A DNA stretch of 64,000 nucleotides from Welwitschia mirabilis (GCA_051453625.1 JBOZIK010000001.1:110123110-110187109), one strand, 5' to 3'; positions 1 through 12,180 are shown, counted from the stretch's first letter. The notes: generated from the sequence alone by a model not told the origin. Numbers and translations are program-made.

Positions 1-417
1 TGCACTTAAATTTCTTAACTCTACAACGTCTCTAGGAGATAAATCAAAAGGATTTTAAATTTCACATTTTCTATTAGCAATTAAATCTCTAATCATAACA
101 TTCGCATTTGAAGAAGAAGTTCCTAAAACAATTAGAGTATTAGAAGAAGCTACTTGCTTTTGTTTTTGTGACGCTTTTGACATATTCGACATTTTCAAAG
201 AAACAATACAATTGCCTTCTATACTATACTTTTCTTTTGTGAAATTTGATTCTAAAACAATAAAAGGAGAAAAGTATTCTTCTTCAATTCTGTGAATTTG
301 CATACCTGGAGTGTGCGTACCTAGATTTAATTCGAAGTCGATCAATCCTTCTTTGATATTTTCTTCAATAAGGTTCTATTCTCTTTGATATTTCTTCTTT
401 TTACCAGTATTTACCAT
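1..417 (-). pseudogene. gag N-terminus of Athila-like element E1 (partial)
   Basis: Decayed start of a Gag protein, the structural protein of virus-like particles. The likely start is the ATG at 417-415, about 445 bases downstream (on the minus strand) of the primer binding site. The frame begins MVNTGKKKKYQRE, meets TAG at codon 14 (378-376), reopens through IDFELNLGT and IHRIEEEY, and meets TAA near position 55 before leaving the window. The start region aligns by eye with the gag start of E3 (18653), which also has a stop at codon 14 but as TGA; both could derive from TGG. It is therefore a pseudogene. Identity as gag is inferred from position and similarity to E3, whose later part has a Gag domain and zinc knuckle. 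Confidence 0.6.
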
Positions 418-466
418 ATCCTACATGCTTAAACAACCAATAGAACAAAGGAATAAAAAATAGTAG

Positions 467-510
467 ACCATCATCCACCTTGTCATGGGAACGATAGTAT
501 GGATGATGGT
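467..510. repeat. Palindromic module in E1 leader
   Basis: Perfect 11-base arms ACCATCATCCA and TGGATGATGGT separated by 22 bases. One of about 20 related imperfect palindromes in this LTR family. Confidence 0.75.
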
Positions 511-558
511 AGTAGTGAACAAGAAATCTGTAATTACAAAAACTTAAAAAAAAAAAGA

Positions 559-603
559 ACTATCATCTTACATTATCATGAAGATGACATGAAGGATGAT
601 AGT
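559..603. repeat. Palindromic module in E1 leader
   Basis: Perfect 9-base arms ACTATCATC and GATGATAGT, with an inner GATGACA half-site. Same module type as 467-510, 49 bases away. Confidence 0.7.
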
Positions 604-860
604 AAATTTATTTTTCGAAAAGAAAAACACTAGAATATGAGAAATGCAGTAAATTTTTAAATATGTTATCCTCTCAGGTCATGTGGACAACAGAGAAGAC
701 AACCAAAAAATAAAAAGAAAATGCAGAAGTTTAATTTATATAATTAGATCTACTTTAACCTAAGCTAGAAAAGTACAATACTAATTCAAAGTAAATAATC
801 TGACAAAAATTCAAAAATACTTACTTGATTAGTGAAAATCCTCTTAACTCCTTATGGCCT

Positions 861-878
861 TTCTTGGCAATGGTGCCA
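861..878 (-). other. Primer binding site (tRNA-Asp type), E1
   Basis: Minus strand reads TGGCACCATTGCCAAGAA, close to the Athila-type TGGCGCCATTGCC site complementary to the 3' end of tRNA-Asp. It lies 3 bases inside the LTR end. E3 and E4 have decayed versions with the same 3-base spacer. Confidence 0.8.
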
Positions 879-1129
879 AAATGTTGTGGTGTGAATTTAT
901 GCAATCTAAGAATCACTTAGATAACCTGTAGATCATGTAAATTATAGAAAACACACTCTAGTATAGATGGAAGTCCATCCAAATGTCATAATCCAATGAA
1001 GGCACTAGGCTTAGAGTTAGAGAATTAATTTCCCTAAAGTATTTTTAGTTCTTTTGTCTTAAAAAAAAACTGAAGAGAAATACTTAAGTAGATGCAATGT
1101 TTAAATAGAAATGAAATGTAAGTGAATGG

Positions 1130-1776
1130 GAATGGAATGCAAATGAAATGGGGATGAAATAGAAATGGAAATAAAAATGTATCTTTCTTAGATCTTAGCC
1201 TTTCTATCATAAAGACTACTTCTCTATAACTTATATCAAAGAAGAAGAGTATTTACTAGTTCTNNNNNNNNNNNNNNNNNNNNNNNNNNNNNNNNNNNNN
1301 NNNNNNNNNNNNNNNNNNNNNNNNNNNNNNNNNNNNNNNNNNNNNNNNNNNNNNNNNNNNNNNNNNNNNNNNNNNNNNNNNNNNNNNNNNNNNNNNNNNN
1401 NNNNNNNNNNNNNNNNNNNNNNNNNNNNNNNNNNNNNNNNNNNNNNNNNNNNNNNNNNNNNNNNNNNNNNNNNNNNNNNNNNNNNNNNNNNNNNNNNNNN
1501 NNNNNNNNNNNNNNNNNNNNNNNNNNNNNNNNNNNNNNNNNNNNNNNNNNNNNNNNNNNNNNNNNNNNNNNNNNNNNNNNNNNNNNNNNNNNNNNNNNNN
1601 NNNNNNNNNNNNNNNNNNNNNNNNNNNNNNNNNNNNNNNNNAATGGAATGCAAATGAAATGGAGATGGAATAGAAATGGAAATGAAAATGGATCTTTCTT
1701 AGATCTTAGCCTTTCTATCACAAAGACTACTTCTCTATAACTTATATCAAAGAAGAAGAGTATTTACTAGTTTTTA
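1130..1776. repeat. Direct duplication flanking a gap in the E1 LTR
   Basis: About 134 bases (1130-1263) recur almost identically at 1642-1776 on the far side of the N run. The E4 LTRs have this segment once. Either a local tandem repeat or unmerged contig ends. Confidence 0.7.
1264..1641. other. Assembly gap (378 N)
   Basis: Run of N inside the E1 LTR. Frames reading through it have no meaning. Confidence 0.99.
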
Positions 1777-2168
1777 ATCAATATAAACTATGAGATCTAT
1801 TCTAGTAAGAGTTAAAATGTAGTATGAAAAGAAAGAAATAAATCATGCAAATCTATTCTACTAAATAGGTCAACCTTAATAAAGGTTGACCTTATGATCT
1901 AAATAAACCCAAGCTTGTCACTTAACTAAGATCAACTTAAATCACAAGGGAGATGCACAATAATAAGATGAAAGAAGAGATTGTATTAACTCAAGTAAAA
2001 TTAGAACAACATCCACTTACAAATCATAAGAACAATACCTCAATGAGAGGGACATAGCCTAACACCAAAAAGACTTCTTTCTGCAGCATAGAATGAATAT
2101 CTCGTCCTTCAAGCTTCCGTCACAAGTATCTGGTTAAAAGATGAAAAGGAAAATAAAGGAGGAAAAGG

Positions 2169-2180
2169 GTATTTATAGAA
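2169..2180 (-). promoter_or_regulatory. TATA box of E1 LTR
   Basis: Minus strand reads CTATAAATACCC. The same CTATAAATAC motif sits at the matching place in the E3 and E4 LTRs, as expected for the RNA polymerase II promoter in U3. Confidence 0.6.
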
Positions 2181-2411
2181 TCCCAAAAGAGGGATTTGGA
2201 GGCAAATCCTAAATATGGGAAACATAAACCTTAATAACCCACATGGGTTATTTGACCCCATTTACAACAAAATTTATTATTTCAGTGTAAAAACAGTTGT
2301 CATCCTATATGTTGTCCACACAACATAGGGGACAATGCCACTTTAACAGTTTGGGTAGTGTGTCATGTGCTATCATTGACCCCATGGGTTGCCATATGTG
2401 CAGTCCTAATG

Positions 2412-2453
2412 CTGTCATCCTACCTGTCATCTGGACGATACTATGGATGATGC
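2412..2453. repeat. Palindromic module in E1 LTR
   Basis: GTCATCC and GGATGAT outer arms enclose CTGTCATCTGGACGATA, a decayed inner palindrome. Two further weaker copies lie at 2298-2338 and 2517-2557. Confidence 0.65.
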
Positions 2454-2794
2454 CCTGTCAACATGTGCACCATGTGCTACTGTTAGTGCTATAGGCTATT
2501 GTCCATATCAGCAGTCTGATCATCCTATGTGTTGTGGGGATGATGAGTGGGACAATGGTCTTCTTTAGTTCTTCTCTTCAAGGTGAATTAGTATTTAACT
2601 TGTACAGTCCATCTTCCAATTCTGCAGTATCAGAATAGGCCCAAGAAATTGCTAGAAATGCTAGATATCACTTGTTTCCTAATTATCTTATTCATGACTT
2701 CATAGCTATCAGTATTAGATCAAAAACTTGTATGAATGTCCTATAAAGATACTCAAAATATACCATCAAATTCCAACAAATTGGCATTATAACA

Positions 2795-3420
2795 ATTGAT
2801 TTTCCTTCTTTCTTTAATGGTTATGACCTTCCACTCAAACCATTTTGAGAAAGATCTTAAAACTTTTTGAACCACTTTTCCTTCTTCCATTCCTTCATCT
2901 AAACTTGCTATAGAATTTACAATATCTATTAGTCTAGGAAATAACTCTTGAAGTGTCTCTTCCTCATCCATGTAAATGTTTTTAAACTTGAAAATGAGCA
3001 TTGGAGTTTTACCTATTTAATAGTAGATGTTCCTTTATGATCTATTTTAACAATATCCCAAACTTCTTTTGCATGTTCATAGCTCATGATCCTTTTGAAC
3101 TCATCTTCATGTACTACAAAAAAAATTACATTAAGAGCATAGGTGTCTAAGGTATCTTTGGAATTGTTAGTGGGGGCCATTAGTCTTGATTTTTTATTAC
3201 CAATATGATGTTTTCATTATCATTAGTTTTGAATAGTGTAGTCACAATATAACCATTATAGATTACCTCATTTATGTCTACATCTAGGGATCTAAAAAAT
3301 ATTCTCATATGCGTCTTCAAGTAGGCATAGTTTATTCCATTAAATATGGATGATCTTCTAGTAAAAAAGCCATCTGAATGATTACTCATATTTAGGATTT
3401 AGAAGTCTAGACCTATTAGG
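2795..3420 (-). pseudogene. Ty1/copia gag (UBN2-type) remnant
   Basis: Decayed Gag of a copia retrotransposon, read from about 3390 downward. The first open piece (3389-3180) contains IFNGINYAYLKTHMRIFFRS, which matches the conserved start of copia Gag (FNGxNYxxWKxRMxxFL). A second piece (3001-2795) contains LFPRLIDIVNSIASL and KVLRSFSKWFEWKV, matching the UBN2 domain core (FTxxVNxL...KILRSLP..W..KV). Between them the same protein continues in other frames with stops. The primer site and LTR lie just upstream at 3441-3456. The E1 LTR cuts it off at 2795, so the rest of this copia element lies on the far side of E1, outside the window. Confidence 0.8.
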
Positions 3421-3440
3421 ATGTATCAATGACTCTACAT

Positions 3441-3453
3441 AGCTTTGATACCA
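3441..3453 (-). other. Primer binding site (initiator Met tRNA type) of copia element
   Basis: Minus strand TGGTATCAAAGCT, one change from the common TGGTATCAGAGC, two bases after the LTR end. Confidence 0.8.
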
Positions 3454-3455
3454 AA

Positions 3456-4749
3456 TGAAGGATTTAAAACCCTAGAAGGAGGGATGAATAGGATTTAAAA
3501 ATAAATAAATTTACAATTTATCTCTAGAAGTAATAAATACTAAAATATTTGTGCAAATGAAAAATTGAAAATAATCTAACAGTAAATAGCTAAAAGCATA
3601 AAATACCAATGAAGATTGACATAAGATTTATAGTAACCCTGTTATTTCACTCTTAGTGATTATCTTCTACCCAAGCCTGATTTGGATATTTGTTAATTTC
3701 TTTTTAGGTATTTTAGGTTTACTTGTAACCTTTACAATTAGACTTTCTAAAAGCTCAGTCTTAACCTTTAGAGAGAATGCTATTTGATGATTGGTATGTA
3801 GTAATGCATAGGTTTCACTAGATTAGAAGCTTCATAATGATATTGCTACACTGCTTGAGATGATTATATAATCCATAAATGTATAGTGCCAACTAATTAA
3901 CTAAGTATAAATGATAACAAAAGATATTTTTTATCTTTATTTAGATAGAAGATGTTCCATTGAGTAGTCCAAAAACTCCTCAAAAGTATTTAAGAGCGAT
4001 ACAAAACTAGTACAATGATTGTAATGGCTAACCAAAATATAGGAGGAACGTTTTAGGGTTTTAAAAATAAAATAGATTCTTTAATATATTAAAAAAAATG
4101 CCCTAATGTCTATAAAAATCTCATTTCCATTATGAATGGTTGACCTCTTAAAATATCCAATTAACCCCATCTGGTGCTGTCACTAAAGTCAATTATCCTT
4201 AACTTTTTTTTTTATTGATCAAAGTTTCTTATGGTTCTATATCTAATCGACTCCTTAAGAATATAGTCAACCACATATCTATTTGAGTGCATTTTTATTT
4301 GATTGACTCAATATCCCCAAAACTACAAAATAGCATTTATGGCTCATGTTTAGTTAACCCCTTAAAATTCAGTTAACCCCTTAATGATAAAGGATGAAAA
4401 CATTTTACTCTTAGTCTAGTTAATCCCTATGGAATCCGATCAATCCCTTGATGATTAGATGTAATAAATTTGTTTTTTAGATCTAGTAGATCCCTGTAGA
4501 ATCTGGTTGACCCCTTTGTAATCTATTTTTAACACTTTATGATTTAGGTTTGGTCACTTCTTTAGGAATCTAGTTGACCCCTTTGAGGGTGTAAAACTTA
4601 TTAACTTATTAGGTTTAGGTAAGATTTGTGATAAATGATTTCTACTTCTAATTTATAAGGATTAATATTTTCTAAAAAAGATACAACATGTTTTGCTAAA
4701 ATAAAAACTGTTAGTTTGACGTTAACTTGGTAACTTCACAAAGATAACA
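3456..4749 (-). repeat. Copia 5' LTR with repeated TTGAC motifs
   Basis: The inner end is secure: minus strand CCTATTCATCCCTCC...CTAGGGTTTTAAATCCTTCA directly before the primer site, the standard end of a group of plant copia LTRs. The outer end is a candidate only (minus strand TGTTATCTTTGTGAAG at 4749). Between about 4130 and 4580 a short motif of the GTTGACCCC / AGTTAACCCC type recurs about ten times. Confidence 0.6.
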
Positions 4750-5959
4750 ACGAAAATAATAAAGAACGTTTTTTCCCTTTCCAACTCTCTCTGTCTATCA
4801 TCTTTCTCTCTATTATTTTTCCTCTATCTCGGGCAACTTCCTCAGTAGGTAGTTGGAGATATATTTGAATAAGTTCATCATTATAAAAATCTTGGGGAAG
4901 GAGATTAATACATGCATTTTTCATTTCTATATTATTATTTCTTATATAATATTGCATAGTAGTTTTTGCATTTTTGTTTTAGTTCTTTCTGACATTAATG
5001 TCAAGTGTAAACCTATTAGTCAACCATAACAACCAACCCTCTTATACTATCAGCTATTATGAGACCTGTGTAAAAATATTTTAATAAACCTATTTTACAT
5101 AAAACAATTAGTTCTATCATCTTAAGTCATTGACACCATTGAGACAAATGTTTTCAATCATTTGATACCTTTCATAAATCCTCTGTCTTAAAAAAATTAA
5201 TTTTGATTTTTTTATGTCAATAGGACTCATAATGTATCTCTAATGATAGACTCCACCAAATCTCTTAACATGTATTATAATCCTTACTCTTTCATCCAAA
5301 ATCACAAAAATAATGTTTCATTTAGTCCTCAACCTAAGCAAATTATAAGAAATTACCTTTAATATTGATACTTTGACCTTTTTCATGCATTACTTAGTAT
5401 CTTTATGCATCTACATAAAACTTTGAAAATTTTTCACATGATGATCCACGTCCAATTTACCTCCATGACTTTAATCATAAAGATCCTTTCTTTTATTAAA
5501 ACAAGTTTAAGTCTTTGCCTTTTACCGTATCTTATAATCCTTATATTTCTTTTTTTTCATGGGAACTTATAATTTTATTATTTATATTTTGCTCAATATC
5601 CTTAAGCTCCCAAAACTCAATAATCTTCTTCAAATTTCTTAGAAAACATACTTCATGAGTTTGTGAAAGTAAAATATCACATCAATATTACATAATAATA
5701 ATTAAACCAATAGACCTCTTCCTTCATGCAAAGACTTAAGTAAAATGTGTGATAACTAAATCAAAGTATTTCTCCCATCATTGAGATACTTAACCAATAA
5801 GAAGAAGATAAGCTTCTTACATTTGTAAAACATAATCCTAAAAATCTTAAATGGAGTAATGCTCATAAAATCAATGAAACACAAACTACTTCTTATTTTC
5901 ATGATAACTTTAAGAACTCTTATTCATCTAAACTAAAGTTAACCATGAGCTATGAAGAT
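4750..5959. other. No recognisable gene
   Basis: AT-rich sequence with stops in all frames. Its right part may be the decayed gag-protease region of E2, since E2 RT follows directly, but I cannot align it to a known motif. Confidence 0.4.
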
Positions 5960-7050
5960 AACCCTATTATTTAGTTAAAACAATTACAAAATGATCTTAA
6001 ATATGATTTTCTTATAGAGAATTCAAATTATCATATAGTGTTATTTCAATCTTATCTCTCATCGAAGAGGTCATATTACTTAACCATTTAAATAAACATA
6101 AGTAATATATAAATTAAACCTTATCAAATATTAGAGGCACAGATCATAGAATTTTCATGGACCACATCTACCTTATGAATAATACTAAAACAAGCATTAA
6201 ATGAAAATGAAAACTTAACCTAACATTGAAGGACATTTTGAAGAGTGAAGTGATTAAACTCTTAGATAATGGCATTACCTATCCTATTTTCAATAGAAAG
6301 TGAATGTGCCCAACTCAAATAATAGATAAGAAGGTAGGATTTATACTAGTACATAATAAGCACACTGAATGTATCCCTACTAGGCCTTTTAGAAAGTGGA
6401 AAAAGTGCATAGATTATAGGAAACTTAATACTATGACCAAGAAAGACCATTTCCCTTTGTCATTTTCTAATCAGATACTTGATAAATTAGCTGGCTATTT
6501 CTTTTTGTACTTCCTAGATAAATATTTAAATTATAATTAAATTAAAATTATTCATAAAGTTTAAGATAAAACTATTTCAATTATCCCTATGAAACTTTTA
6601 CTTATAAAGATATTCCCTTTGGATGTTCTATTTTACTAGTCACCTTCCACTGTTGTATGCTTAGCATTTTTATTTTTTAATTTTACTTTTTAAAATTTGT
6701 ATTAAAACTTTTATGGATGATTTTTAATTATATAAAACCTATCTTTTAAATATTAATCTCGTTCTTGTTCGATGCACTAAGAAGTTTTTAATCTTAAATT
6801 GGAAAAAGTGTTCCTTCATGATAAATAGAGGTATTGTATTAGGCCACATCATCTACAAGGATGAATCCAAGTATACTCCATTTCTTGATTACTCATCTAC
6901 TTACCCCATAATAAATTAAAGATTTTATATCTTGACTTGGGCATGTTGAATATTGTATAATTTCATTGATAACTTAACAAAATTGTGAAACCTTTATGTA
7001 ACCTTTTAGGTAAAGATGTTTCTTTTAAATAAATCCATAAATTCCAATAA
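5960..7050 (+). pseudogene. Athila-like reverse transcriptase remnant (E2)
   Basis: Decayed RT of an Athila-type Ty3/gypsy element, spread over frames. In order: LKYDFLIENSNYHIV (about 5995), the linker before RT in Athila Pol; EVIKLLDNGITYPIFNRK (about 6250); CIDYRKLNTMTKKDHFPL (about 6407), a hallmark RT block close to the Athila consensus CIDYRKLN..TRKDHFPLPF; FNYPYETFTYKDIPFG (about 6570); ILNWKKCSFMINRGIVLGHI (about 6790); and the connection region ending VKPLCNLLGKDVSF near 7025. The catalytic DD block is too decayed to identify. The longest open piece is 78 codons. Frameshifts and stops make it non-functional. RNase H and integrase follow in the expected order. Confidence 0.8.
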
Positions 7051-7400
7051 TTTTTTAATTAACTTAAAAATAAACTTAGTTCAGAAACTATCATCCAATA
7101 ACCCAACTTCTCATTATCCTTTAATATTAGTTGTGATGTACGTAACTATGTAGTTGGTGTCATTTTAGGTCAAAGAATGCAGAAGAAATCAATAGTCATC
7201 TACTATGATTGCAAAACCCTAAATGAAAACTAATGTAACTATACTATTACTGAGAAGGAGATCCTAGAAATTGTTTTTGCTTTATAGAAGTTTAGGCAAA
7301 ATCTTTTAGGATCTAATATTTTTATATACACTTACTACTCAACCATTAGATATCTTCTTGTAAAAAAAAGAAACTGATCCTAAAATTATCAGATGAGTGC
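7051..7400 (+). pseudogene. Athila-like RNase H remnant (E2)
   Basis: Continues Pol. One frame, with a few stops, shows NISCDVRNYVVGVILGQR, IVIYYDCKTLNE, NYTITEKEILEIVFAL and KFRQNLLGSNIFIYTYYS, matching the plant Ty3 RNase H pattern CDASDYAVGAVLGQR...YYASKTL...NY.TTEKELLAVVFAL..FR.YLVGS. The usual DASD acidic cluster reads DVRN, so at least one acidic residue is lost. It removes the RNA strand during reverse transcription in functional relatives; this copy is dead. Confidence 0.8.
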
Positions 7401-8803
7401 TCTTACTATAAGAATTTGATTAGGAAATTAAGAACAAGAAGGATTTTGAAAACATGGTTAATGATAATTTATCTCATATCTTTCATAATTATTTGAAAGA
7501 TACCACTCTTATTAATAATTCATTTTATGATGAGTATATTTTCTCCATTTCTAAAGTGTCTTGGTATGTTGATATTGCTAATTATCATGTCTTTAGAATT
7601 ATACCCTTTCATTGAATCCTTAATAACAAAAGGAAATACTTGATAAATGTGAAATATTTATTTTGAAATGATCCATACCTTTTCAAATACTATTTTAATC
7701 AAATTATTTAAAGATGCATTACTCAAAATGAGATTCAAAATGTTCTTAAATCATGTCATCTAAAAACATGTGGTGGTTACTTCTCTTCTTAAAAAATAAC
7801 TACTTGTAGCTTTTAATATGGACTTTATTATTCTACCATCTTTAAAGACTTATATACTTTTTATAGTCATGTGAAAACTATTGGAAATATAGGAGTTTTG
7901 GAAAGAGGGGAATGATGTCCTTGAACCATATCTTTATTATGAAACCTTTTAATTTATGGGGTAGTAATTCCTAAGGACCTTACCCATCCTTCAATGGAAA
8001 ATAATACATTTTAGTCTACATTGATTATGTTAACAAATGAGTAGAATCATGTGCTTGTAAGAACAATTATGTTAAAAATATAATGAAATTCTTTATAACC
8101 AAAATTTTAACCAAATTTAACTACTCTAAGTGCTTGATTAATGATGATAATACTTATTTTTGCAATAAAATCTTTAATAAGCTCTTAACCAAGTGTGGGA
8201 TCACTCATAAGATTGTAACACAGTATCATGTCCACACTAGTCTATAAGTTAAGCTTACTACTAATGAAATTAAGAAAGTATTATAGAAGGTATTAAGTTC
8301 AACTAGAAAGAATTGGTTTTACAAATTACATGATTTCTTATGGGCTTATAGGATAACTTATAAAACCACTCTAGAAATGTCATCTTATAAGATGATTTAT
8401 GGAAAATCATGTTATCTTCTTATAGATCTTGAATATAAAGAATATTAAAATATGAAACACATAAACCCTAACCTTGATATGGCAAGTCAAAATGGGCTTA
8501 TTCAACCAATGGACTAGAAGAGATTAGGAACGATGTTTATGAAAACATAAAACTTAATAAAGTAAAAATGGAAAAAATTTCATGATCAACATCTAATAAA
8601 AGAAATTTTAGAAAGGGGGCTTGATGATTTTATACAACTCTCAATTATATTTATTTCCAAAAAAATTAGCTTCTAAGTGGTTAAGTACATATGCAGTCAA
8701 GCAAGTATTCTCTCATGATGTTTTTCTCATAGAAGATTCCAAAACCCATCATCAAATCAAATTAAATGATTACCACCTTAAAACGTATCATCAACCCATC
8801 TAA
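7401..8803 (+). pseudogene. Athila-like integrase remnant (E2)
   Basis: Decayed integrase. Readable blocks in order: SWYVDIANYHVFRIIP (about 7560), the Athila spacer before integrase; ITQNEIQNVLKSCHLKTCGG (about 7715), in the region of the zinc-binding domain; LLTKCGITHKIVTQYH (about 8187), part of the catalytic core near the conserved HPQ.SGQ segment; LHDFLWAYRITYKTTLEMSS (about 8320) and YGKSCYLLIDLEYK, the core end; and a 60-codon open piece at 8621-8803 with ILYNSQLYLFPKKLASKW, the C-terminal DNA-binding part (consensus LLYNSRL.LFPGKLKSRW). Several stops and shifts separate these blocks. Confidence 0.8.
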
Positions 8804-11024
8804 TCTACTTATAAGTTCATAAGACTCATAGATTTGGTCAATGTCCTTTTACATAATTCATTAATAAAGTGATCTTTTATCATTTCAATGTCTTAGTAGA
8901 GATTAGATAAGGTTTTTTCCTTTCAAGAATGATTCCTTCTTATATTAAGCCCTTTATTAAGGTTTACATGCATTAGATATATCTATTTTAGAATCAATAA
9001 AAAGGGTGGATTTTCTTCTTTCATTATATCTTCGTATTTTAGAGACTTCATGGGGATGATATTATGTCTCTACTAGGATAATGAGCTAATGACCTCTTTT
9101 CATGTATTATGAATCTGAAAAAGTAAAAAGAGAAGAGAGTAGAACAAATCAAGGAAAAATATTGAAGCTCATATTTAGCATATTTTTCTATGATAATTTC
9201 TATGAGGTTTAGTTAATAATATTAGGACTATGAATGCCTACTGATAATGCAGCTCTAATAATTCATTTGTGATATAGTCAATTGTATTAAGGCTATGGAC
9301 ATCTACTGGGAATGTAGCATTGAATTATTCTAGTATAACATGATAAATCTATTATAAGAAAGCACTACAATACTAAATGTTTAGTATGAACAAATTCTTG
9401 AAGCATAATTTCCCATAAAAGAATAATGGAAAAAGGAGTGAAATTAAGATGGAATTGAAGAAATATTTTGTATTACTATTTTAACAAATTGGAATTAAGA
9501 TTTATAGCTACGTTTATCTTACAAAGATTTTACCTATACTTTTTTGTACATTGCATTGGTAAAGGATCCATCAAATACAAACTAAAAATACCTAAAAAGA
9601 TTTTATCCACTTAGGTAGGCCATTTTATTTAAATTCATTTATCTTATTTATTCATTATTTGCATGATAACATCATGATTTCCTTAATTTCATCCATTTAC
9701 AACATTCATCCACTTTATTTTCACTTGCTTCATATGTTGTTTCAAGTTGAAAGGTAAAATGAGGCATACTTTTTTTTTTTTAGTGGTGATATTATCTCAT
9801 CATCTAAAACTCAATCCCTAGCAAATGTAATCTAAACTATTATTAATAATCAAAGATTCTATGACTCAAACTTTATCCCATTTCCATTACCACATAATAT
9901 TTTGAGCTTAACTACACCATTTATATGAGTTTTTATTACCTATATATTTCTATTGACTACCTCATCCATGACTAATATACATTTCAAAACCTTTATAGTG
10001 TTACTATTTGTACTCATAGATGTTACCATCTATCTTTTGCTATTATGTTTAACTATTTTAAAAATAGGATCTTTTATCATTTTAATTTATTAGTAAGCCT
10101 TAATTTGATTTTGAAATCTATATATTCTTTGGATGCATCTTCAGTTTAAATTATTTTTTATTTTTTCTATTTCTTTACCTTATTCACCTACATCTTTTTT
10201 TTTTTTTTGTGATCATAGCTGCATTGTAATTTTCATTTTATGGAATTCTCTATTTTTTTAATAACTTTTATTCCATAATGTAATATCAATTTAAATATTT
10301 ATTCTTGTTAATTTAAATTTTATTTAGAATAGCACATAATGTCCTACATTTTAACTTAGTTTTTTGTATTTATAAGTAAATGCTCATAGCCTAATTTTTA
10401 ATATAGTCAGAATTGATACCTTTCCTAGCTAGTTCCACTACCATAATTTGCACAAATAGATTCTATTCTGGATAAGATAATATTTACTCAATTTTTAGTT
10501 TTTCTAGTAATTGAATCATCACTAAAACATCATATAATTTAACTAATCATGATTTATCACTTATTCCTTCATCCTTGAATATAGAACATCATATTTCATC
10601 TTTTTTAATCATATGTATTACTTAGTAGTATCTATTTTAGATTCAAATATTTAATTTATTACAATTATGGGTCATTTTAATTAAGAGTCTTTCTTTGTAT
10701 TAGCTTACATTACATACTCCTTAATTTTAGCATGTATTACATATTTCGTTCTTAGCACTTTTCTTTCTTAACTAATTTTAAACTATAGTAAAAAATGCAT
10801 CACTCACTTTTCATTGTCTGACATTTAATTTTTATTACCTTTTAAACTTTAAGAATAAAGTTCAACTTAAGCATCCATGTTTTATATTCTATTCTTTTTT
10901 CTAAGTATGATTTCCCTTCTAATTTGATTAACGTTTTTCAAATTCTTGCATCATTTCTTATTAAACTTAAATGATTTTCCTTGTAATTTTTTCTATGTTA
11001 TCTGATCTTTAAACATAATCTTTT
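8804..11024 (+). other. E2 region after pol, no gene recognised
   Basis: About 2.2 kb of AT-rich sequence downstream of integrase. Athila-type elements often have an extra, env-like region here; I see no signal peptide, membrane-spanning frame or other protein motif. Contains a T-run at 9769-9782. Confidence 0.4.
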
Positions 11025-12180
11025 GCTAAGGGACTAGTAAAAGATTAGTTGGTGTACATGATAACAAAAATTAACATTTAAATTAGGAAATCTAGGCCAT
11101 GTTTGCATTATTTGGAGCATGGTAATAGAATATGGAGGTGTGCTAATTAACGTTGATATTAGCACTAATTTTAGAAGCAATAAAATTATTTATTATGCAT
11201 AAAATATATCAATACTAATGTTCTTGATCTATCAAAATGTAACCAATCCATCTGGAGCATTCCTAAGTCAGTTGATGAATGAAGAATATTTTCTAGGGAA
11301 AACAACTTAATTTGACCCCTTTATTAAAGAACAACTCTATTACACTTTGGACACTCTAGATAGTAAGATCATTAGGCCTTAAAAATCCTATATCTAATTC
11401 TAGTTTAACTTATAAATATTCTACTTTAGTTTAGTTGAAGACATTCATTGTCATATTATACAAAGATGTTATTGAACCTCTAGGCATTAGTTCTTTCTAA
11501 TCCTTCCATTAGGGTTAGGCTAGTTTTCAAGCTAGCATGATGTTTCTTGGATTAGCATGAGTTATTTTTAAGGATTATATGCAATTAATCATTTGATAAT
11601 AAAGTATTATGTGTTCTTTCTTTAGTTAATTACTTTGATATTAAGTGGTCATTACTTCATACTTGTCATGCTTAGATCTGACTAATGCATATTAAGTAAT
11701 ATAATAACTTATGTATGATTATTCTATGTAGTTTAGTTTCGTCATCTAAATCTTTATTTGAGGGATCTTAAGAGACTCATACTTTTTTTCTTATAATATT
11801 ATTTCTCTGAAAGGTAGAGCGTCTTAAAGACATCACCTTCATATCTTTGATGGATGAGATAATATCACCATGCTTGAGATAAAATACTAGGATTAAGCTA
11901 CATGCATTTAATTAAAGACTCTTGCTATATTTGAAGTCATTATGCTAATCTTAAAGGTATGTCCCATTCCTATCCCTCTTTCATATTTTAATCACTCATA
12001 GTCATTTTCATTATGCTTACTTTATTCAGTAGTTTACTACATTTATTCTTATGAAAGAATCATGCTGGGAATATACTACAAATTAAAGTCCTAGTTTTAT
12101 TGATAAAAGTTGGATTTTTTCATGCAACATTTGTATTCCTAGGTAATCTTATATATTATCATAAATTTATAACAAATAGA
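11025..12180 (+). repeat. Probable polypurine tract and 3' LTR start of E2
   Basis: TTTGCTAAGGGACTAGTAAA followed by AGATTAGTTGGTG resembles the segment that precedes the 3' LTR of Athila elements. The LTR would start TGATAAC near 11059. Its right end is not found; the limit given is arbitrary. No matching 5' LTR is seen upstream. Confidence 0.4.

Larger units (their letters stand above)
418..860 (-). other. Untranslated leader of E1
   Basis: About 440 bases between primer binding site and gag start, without coding signal. It aligns with the leader of E4 just downstream of the primer site. It holds two clear inverted repeats (467-510 and 559-603) and a weaker one near 665-705. Confidence 0.6.
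882..2794 (-). repeat. 5' LTR of Athila-like element E1
   Basis: On the minus strand it starts TGTTATAATGCC at 2794 and ends CACCACAACA at 882, just before the primer site. It is homologous to the E4 LTRs (24145-25715, 30647-32121) and related to the E3 LTRs. It carries a TATA box and several palindromic modules. Its 1913-base length includes a 378-base gap flanked by a duplication, so the true length is uncertain; sister LTRs are 1.24-1.57 kb. Inserted in a copia gag. Confidence 0.8.

Noticed and set aside
1231-1721. Frames of 140 and 161 codons
   Set aside because: Most of their length is the N run; they have no sequence support.
2297-2494. 65-codon plus-strand ORF (2297-2494) as a small Cys/His-rich protein
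   Set aside because: It lies in the E1 LTR and covers the palindromic modules; the Cys and His codons come from repeated TGTCATCC-type sequence.
4736-4957. 73-codon minus-strand ORF
   Set aside because: No motif; mostly CTCT-rich repeat sequence on the plus strand, and no copies or context support it.
8804-11024. env-like gene of an Athila element
   Set aside because: Right place, but no readable frame, signal peptide or membrane segment.
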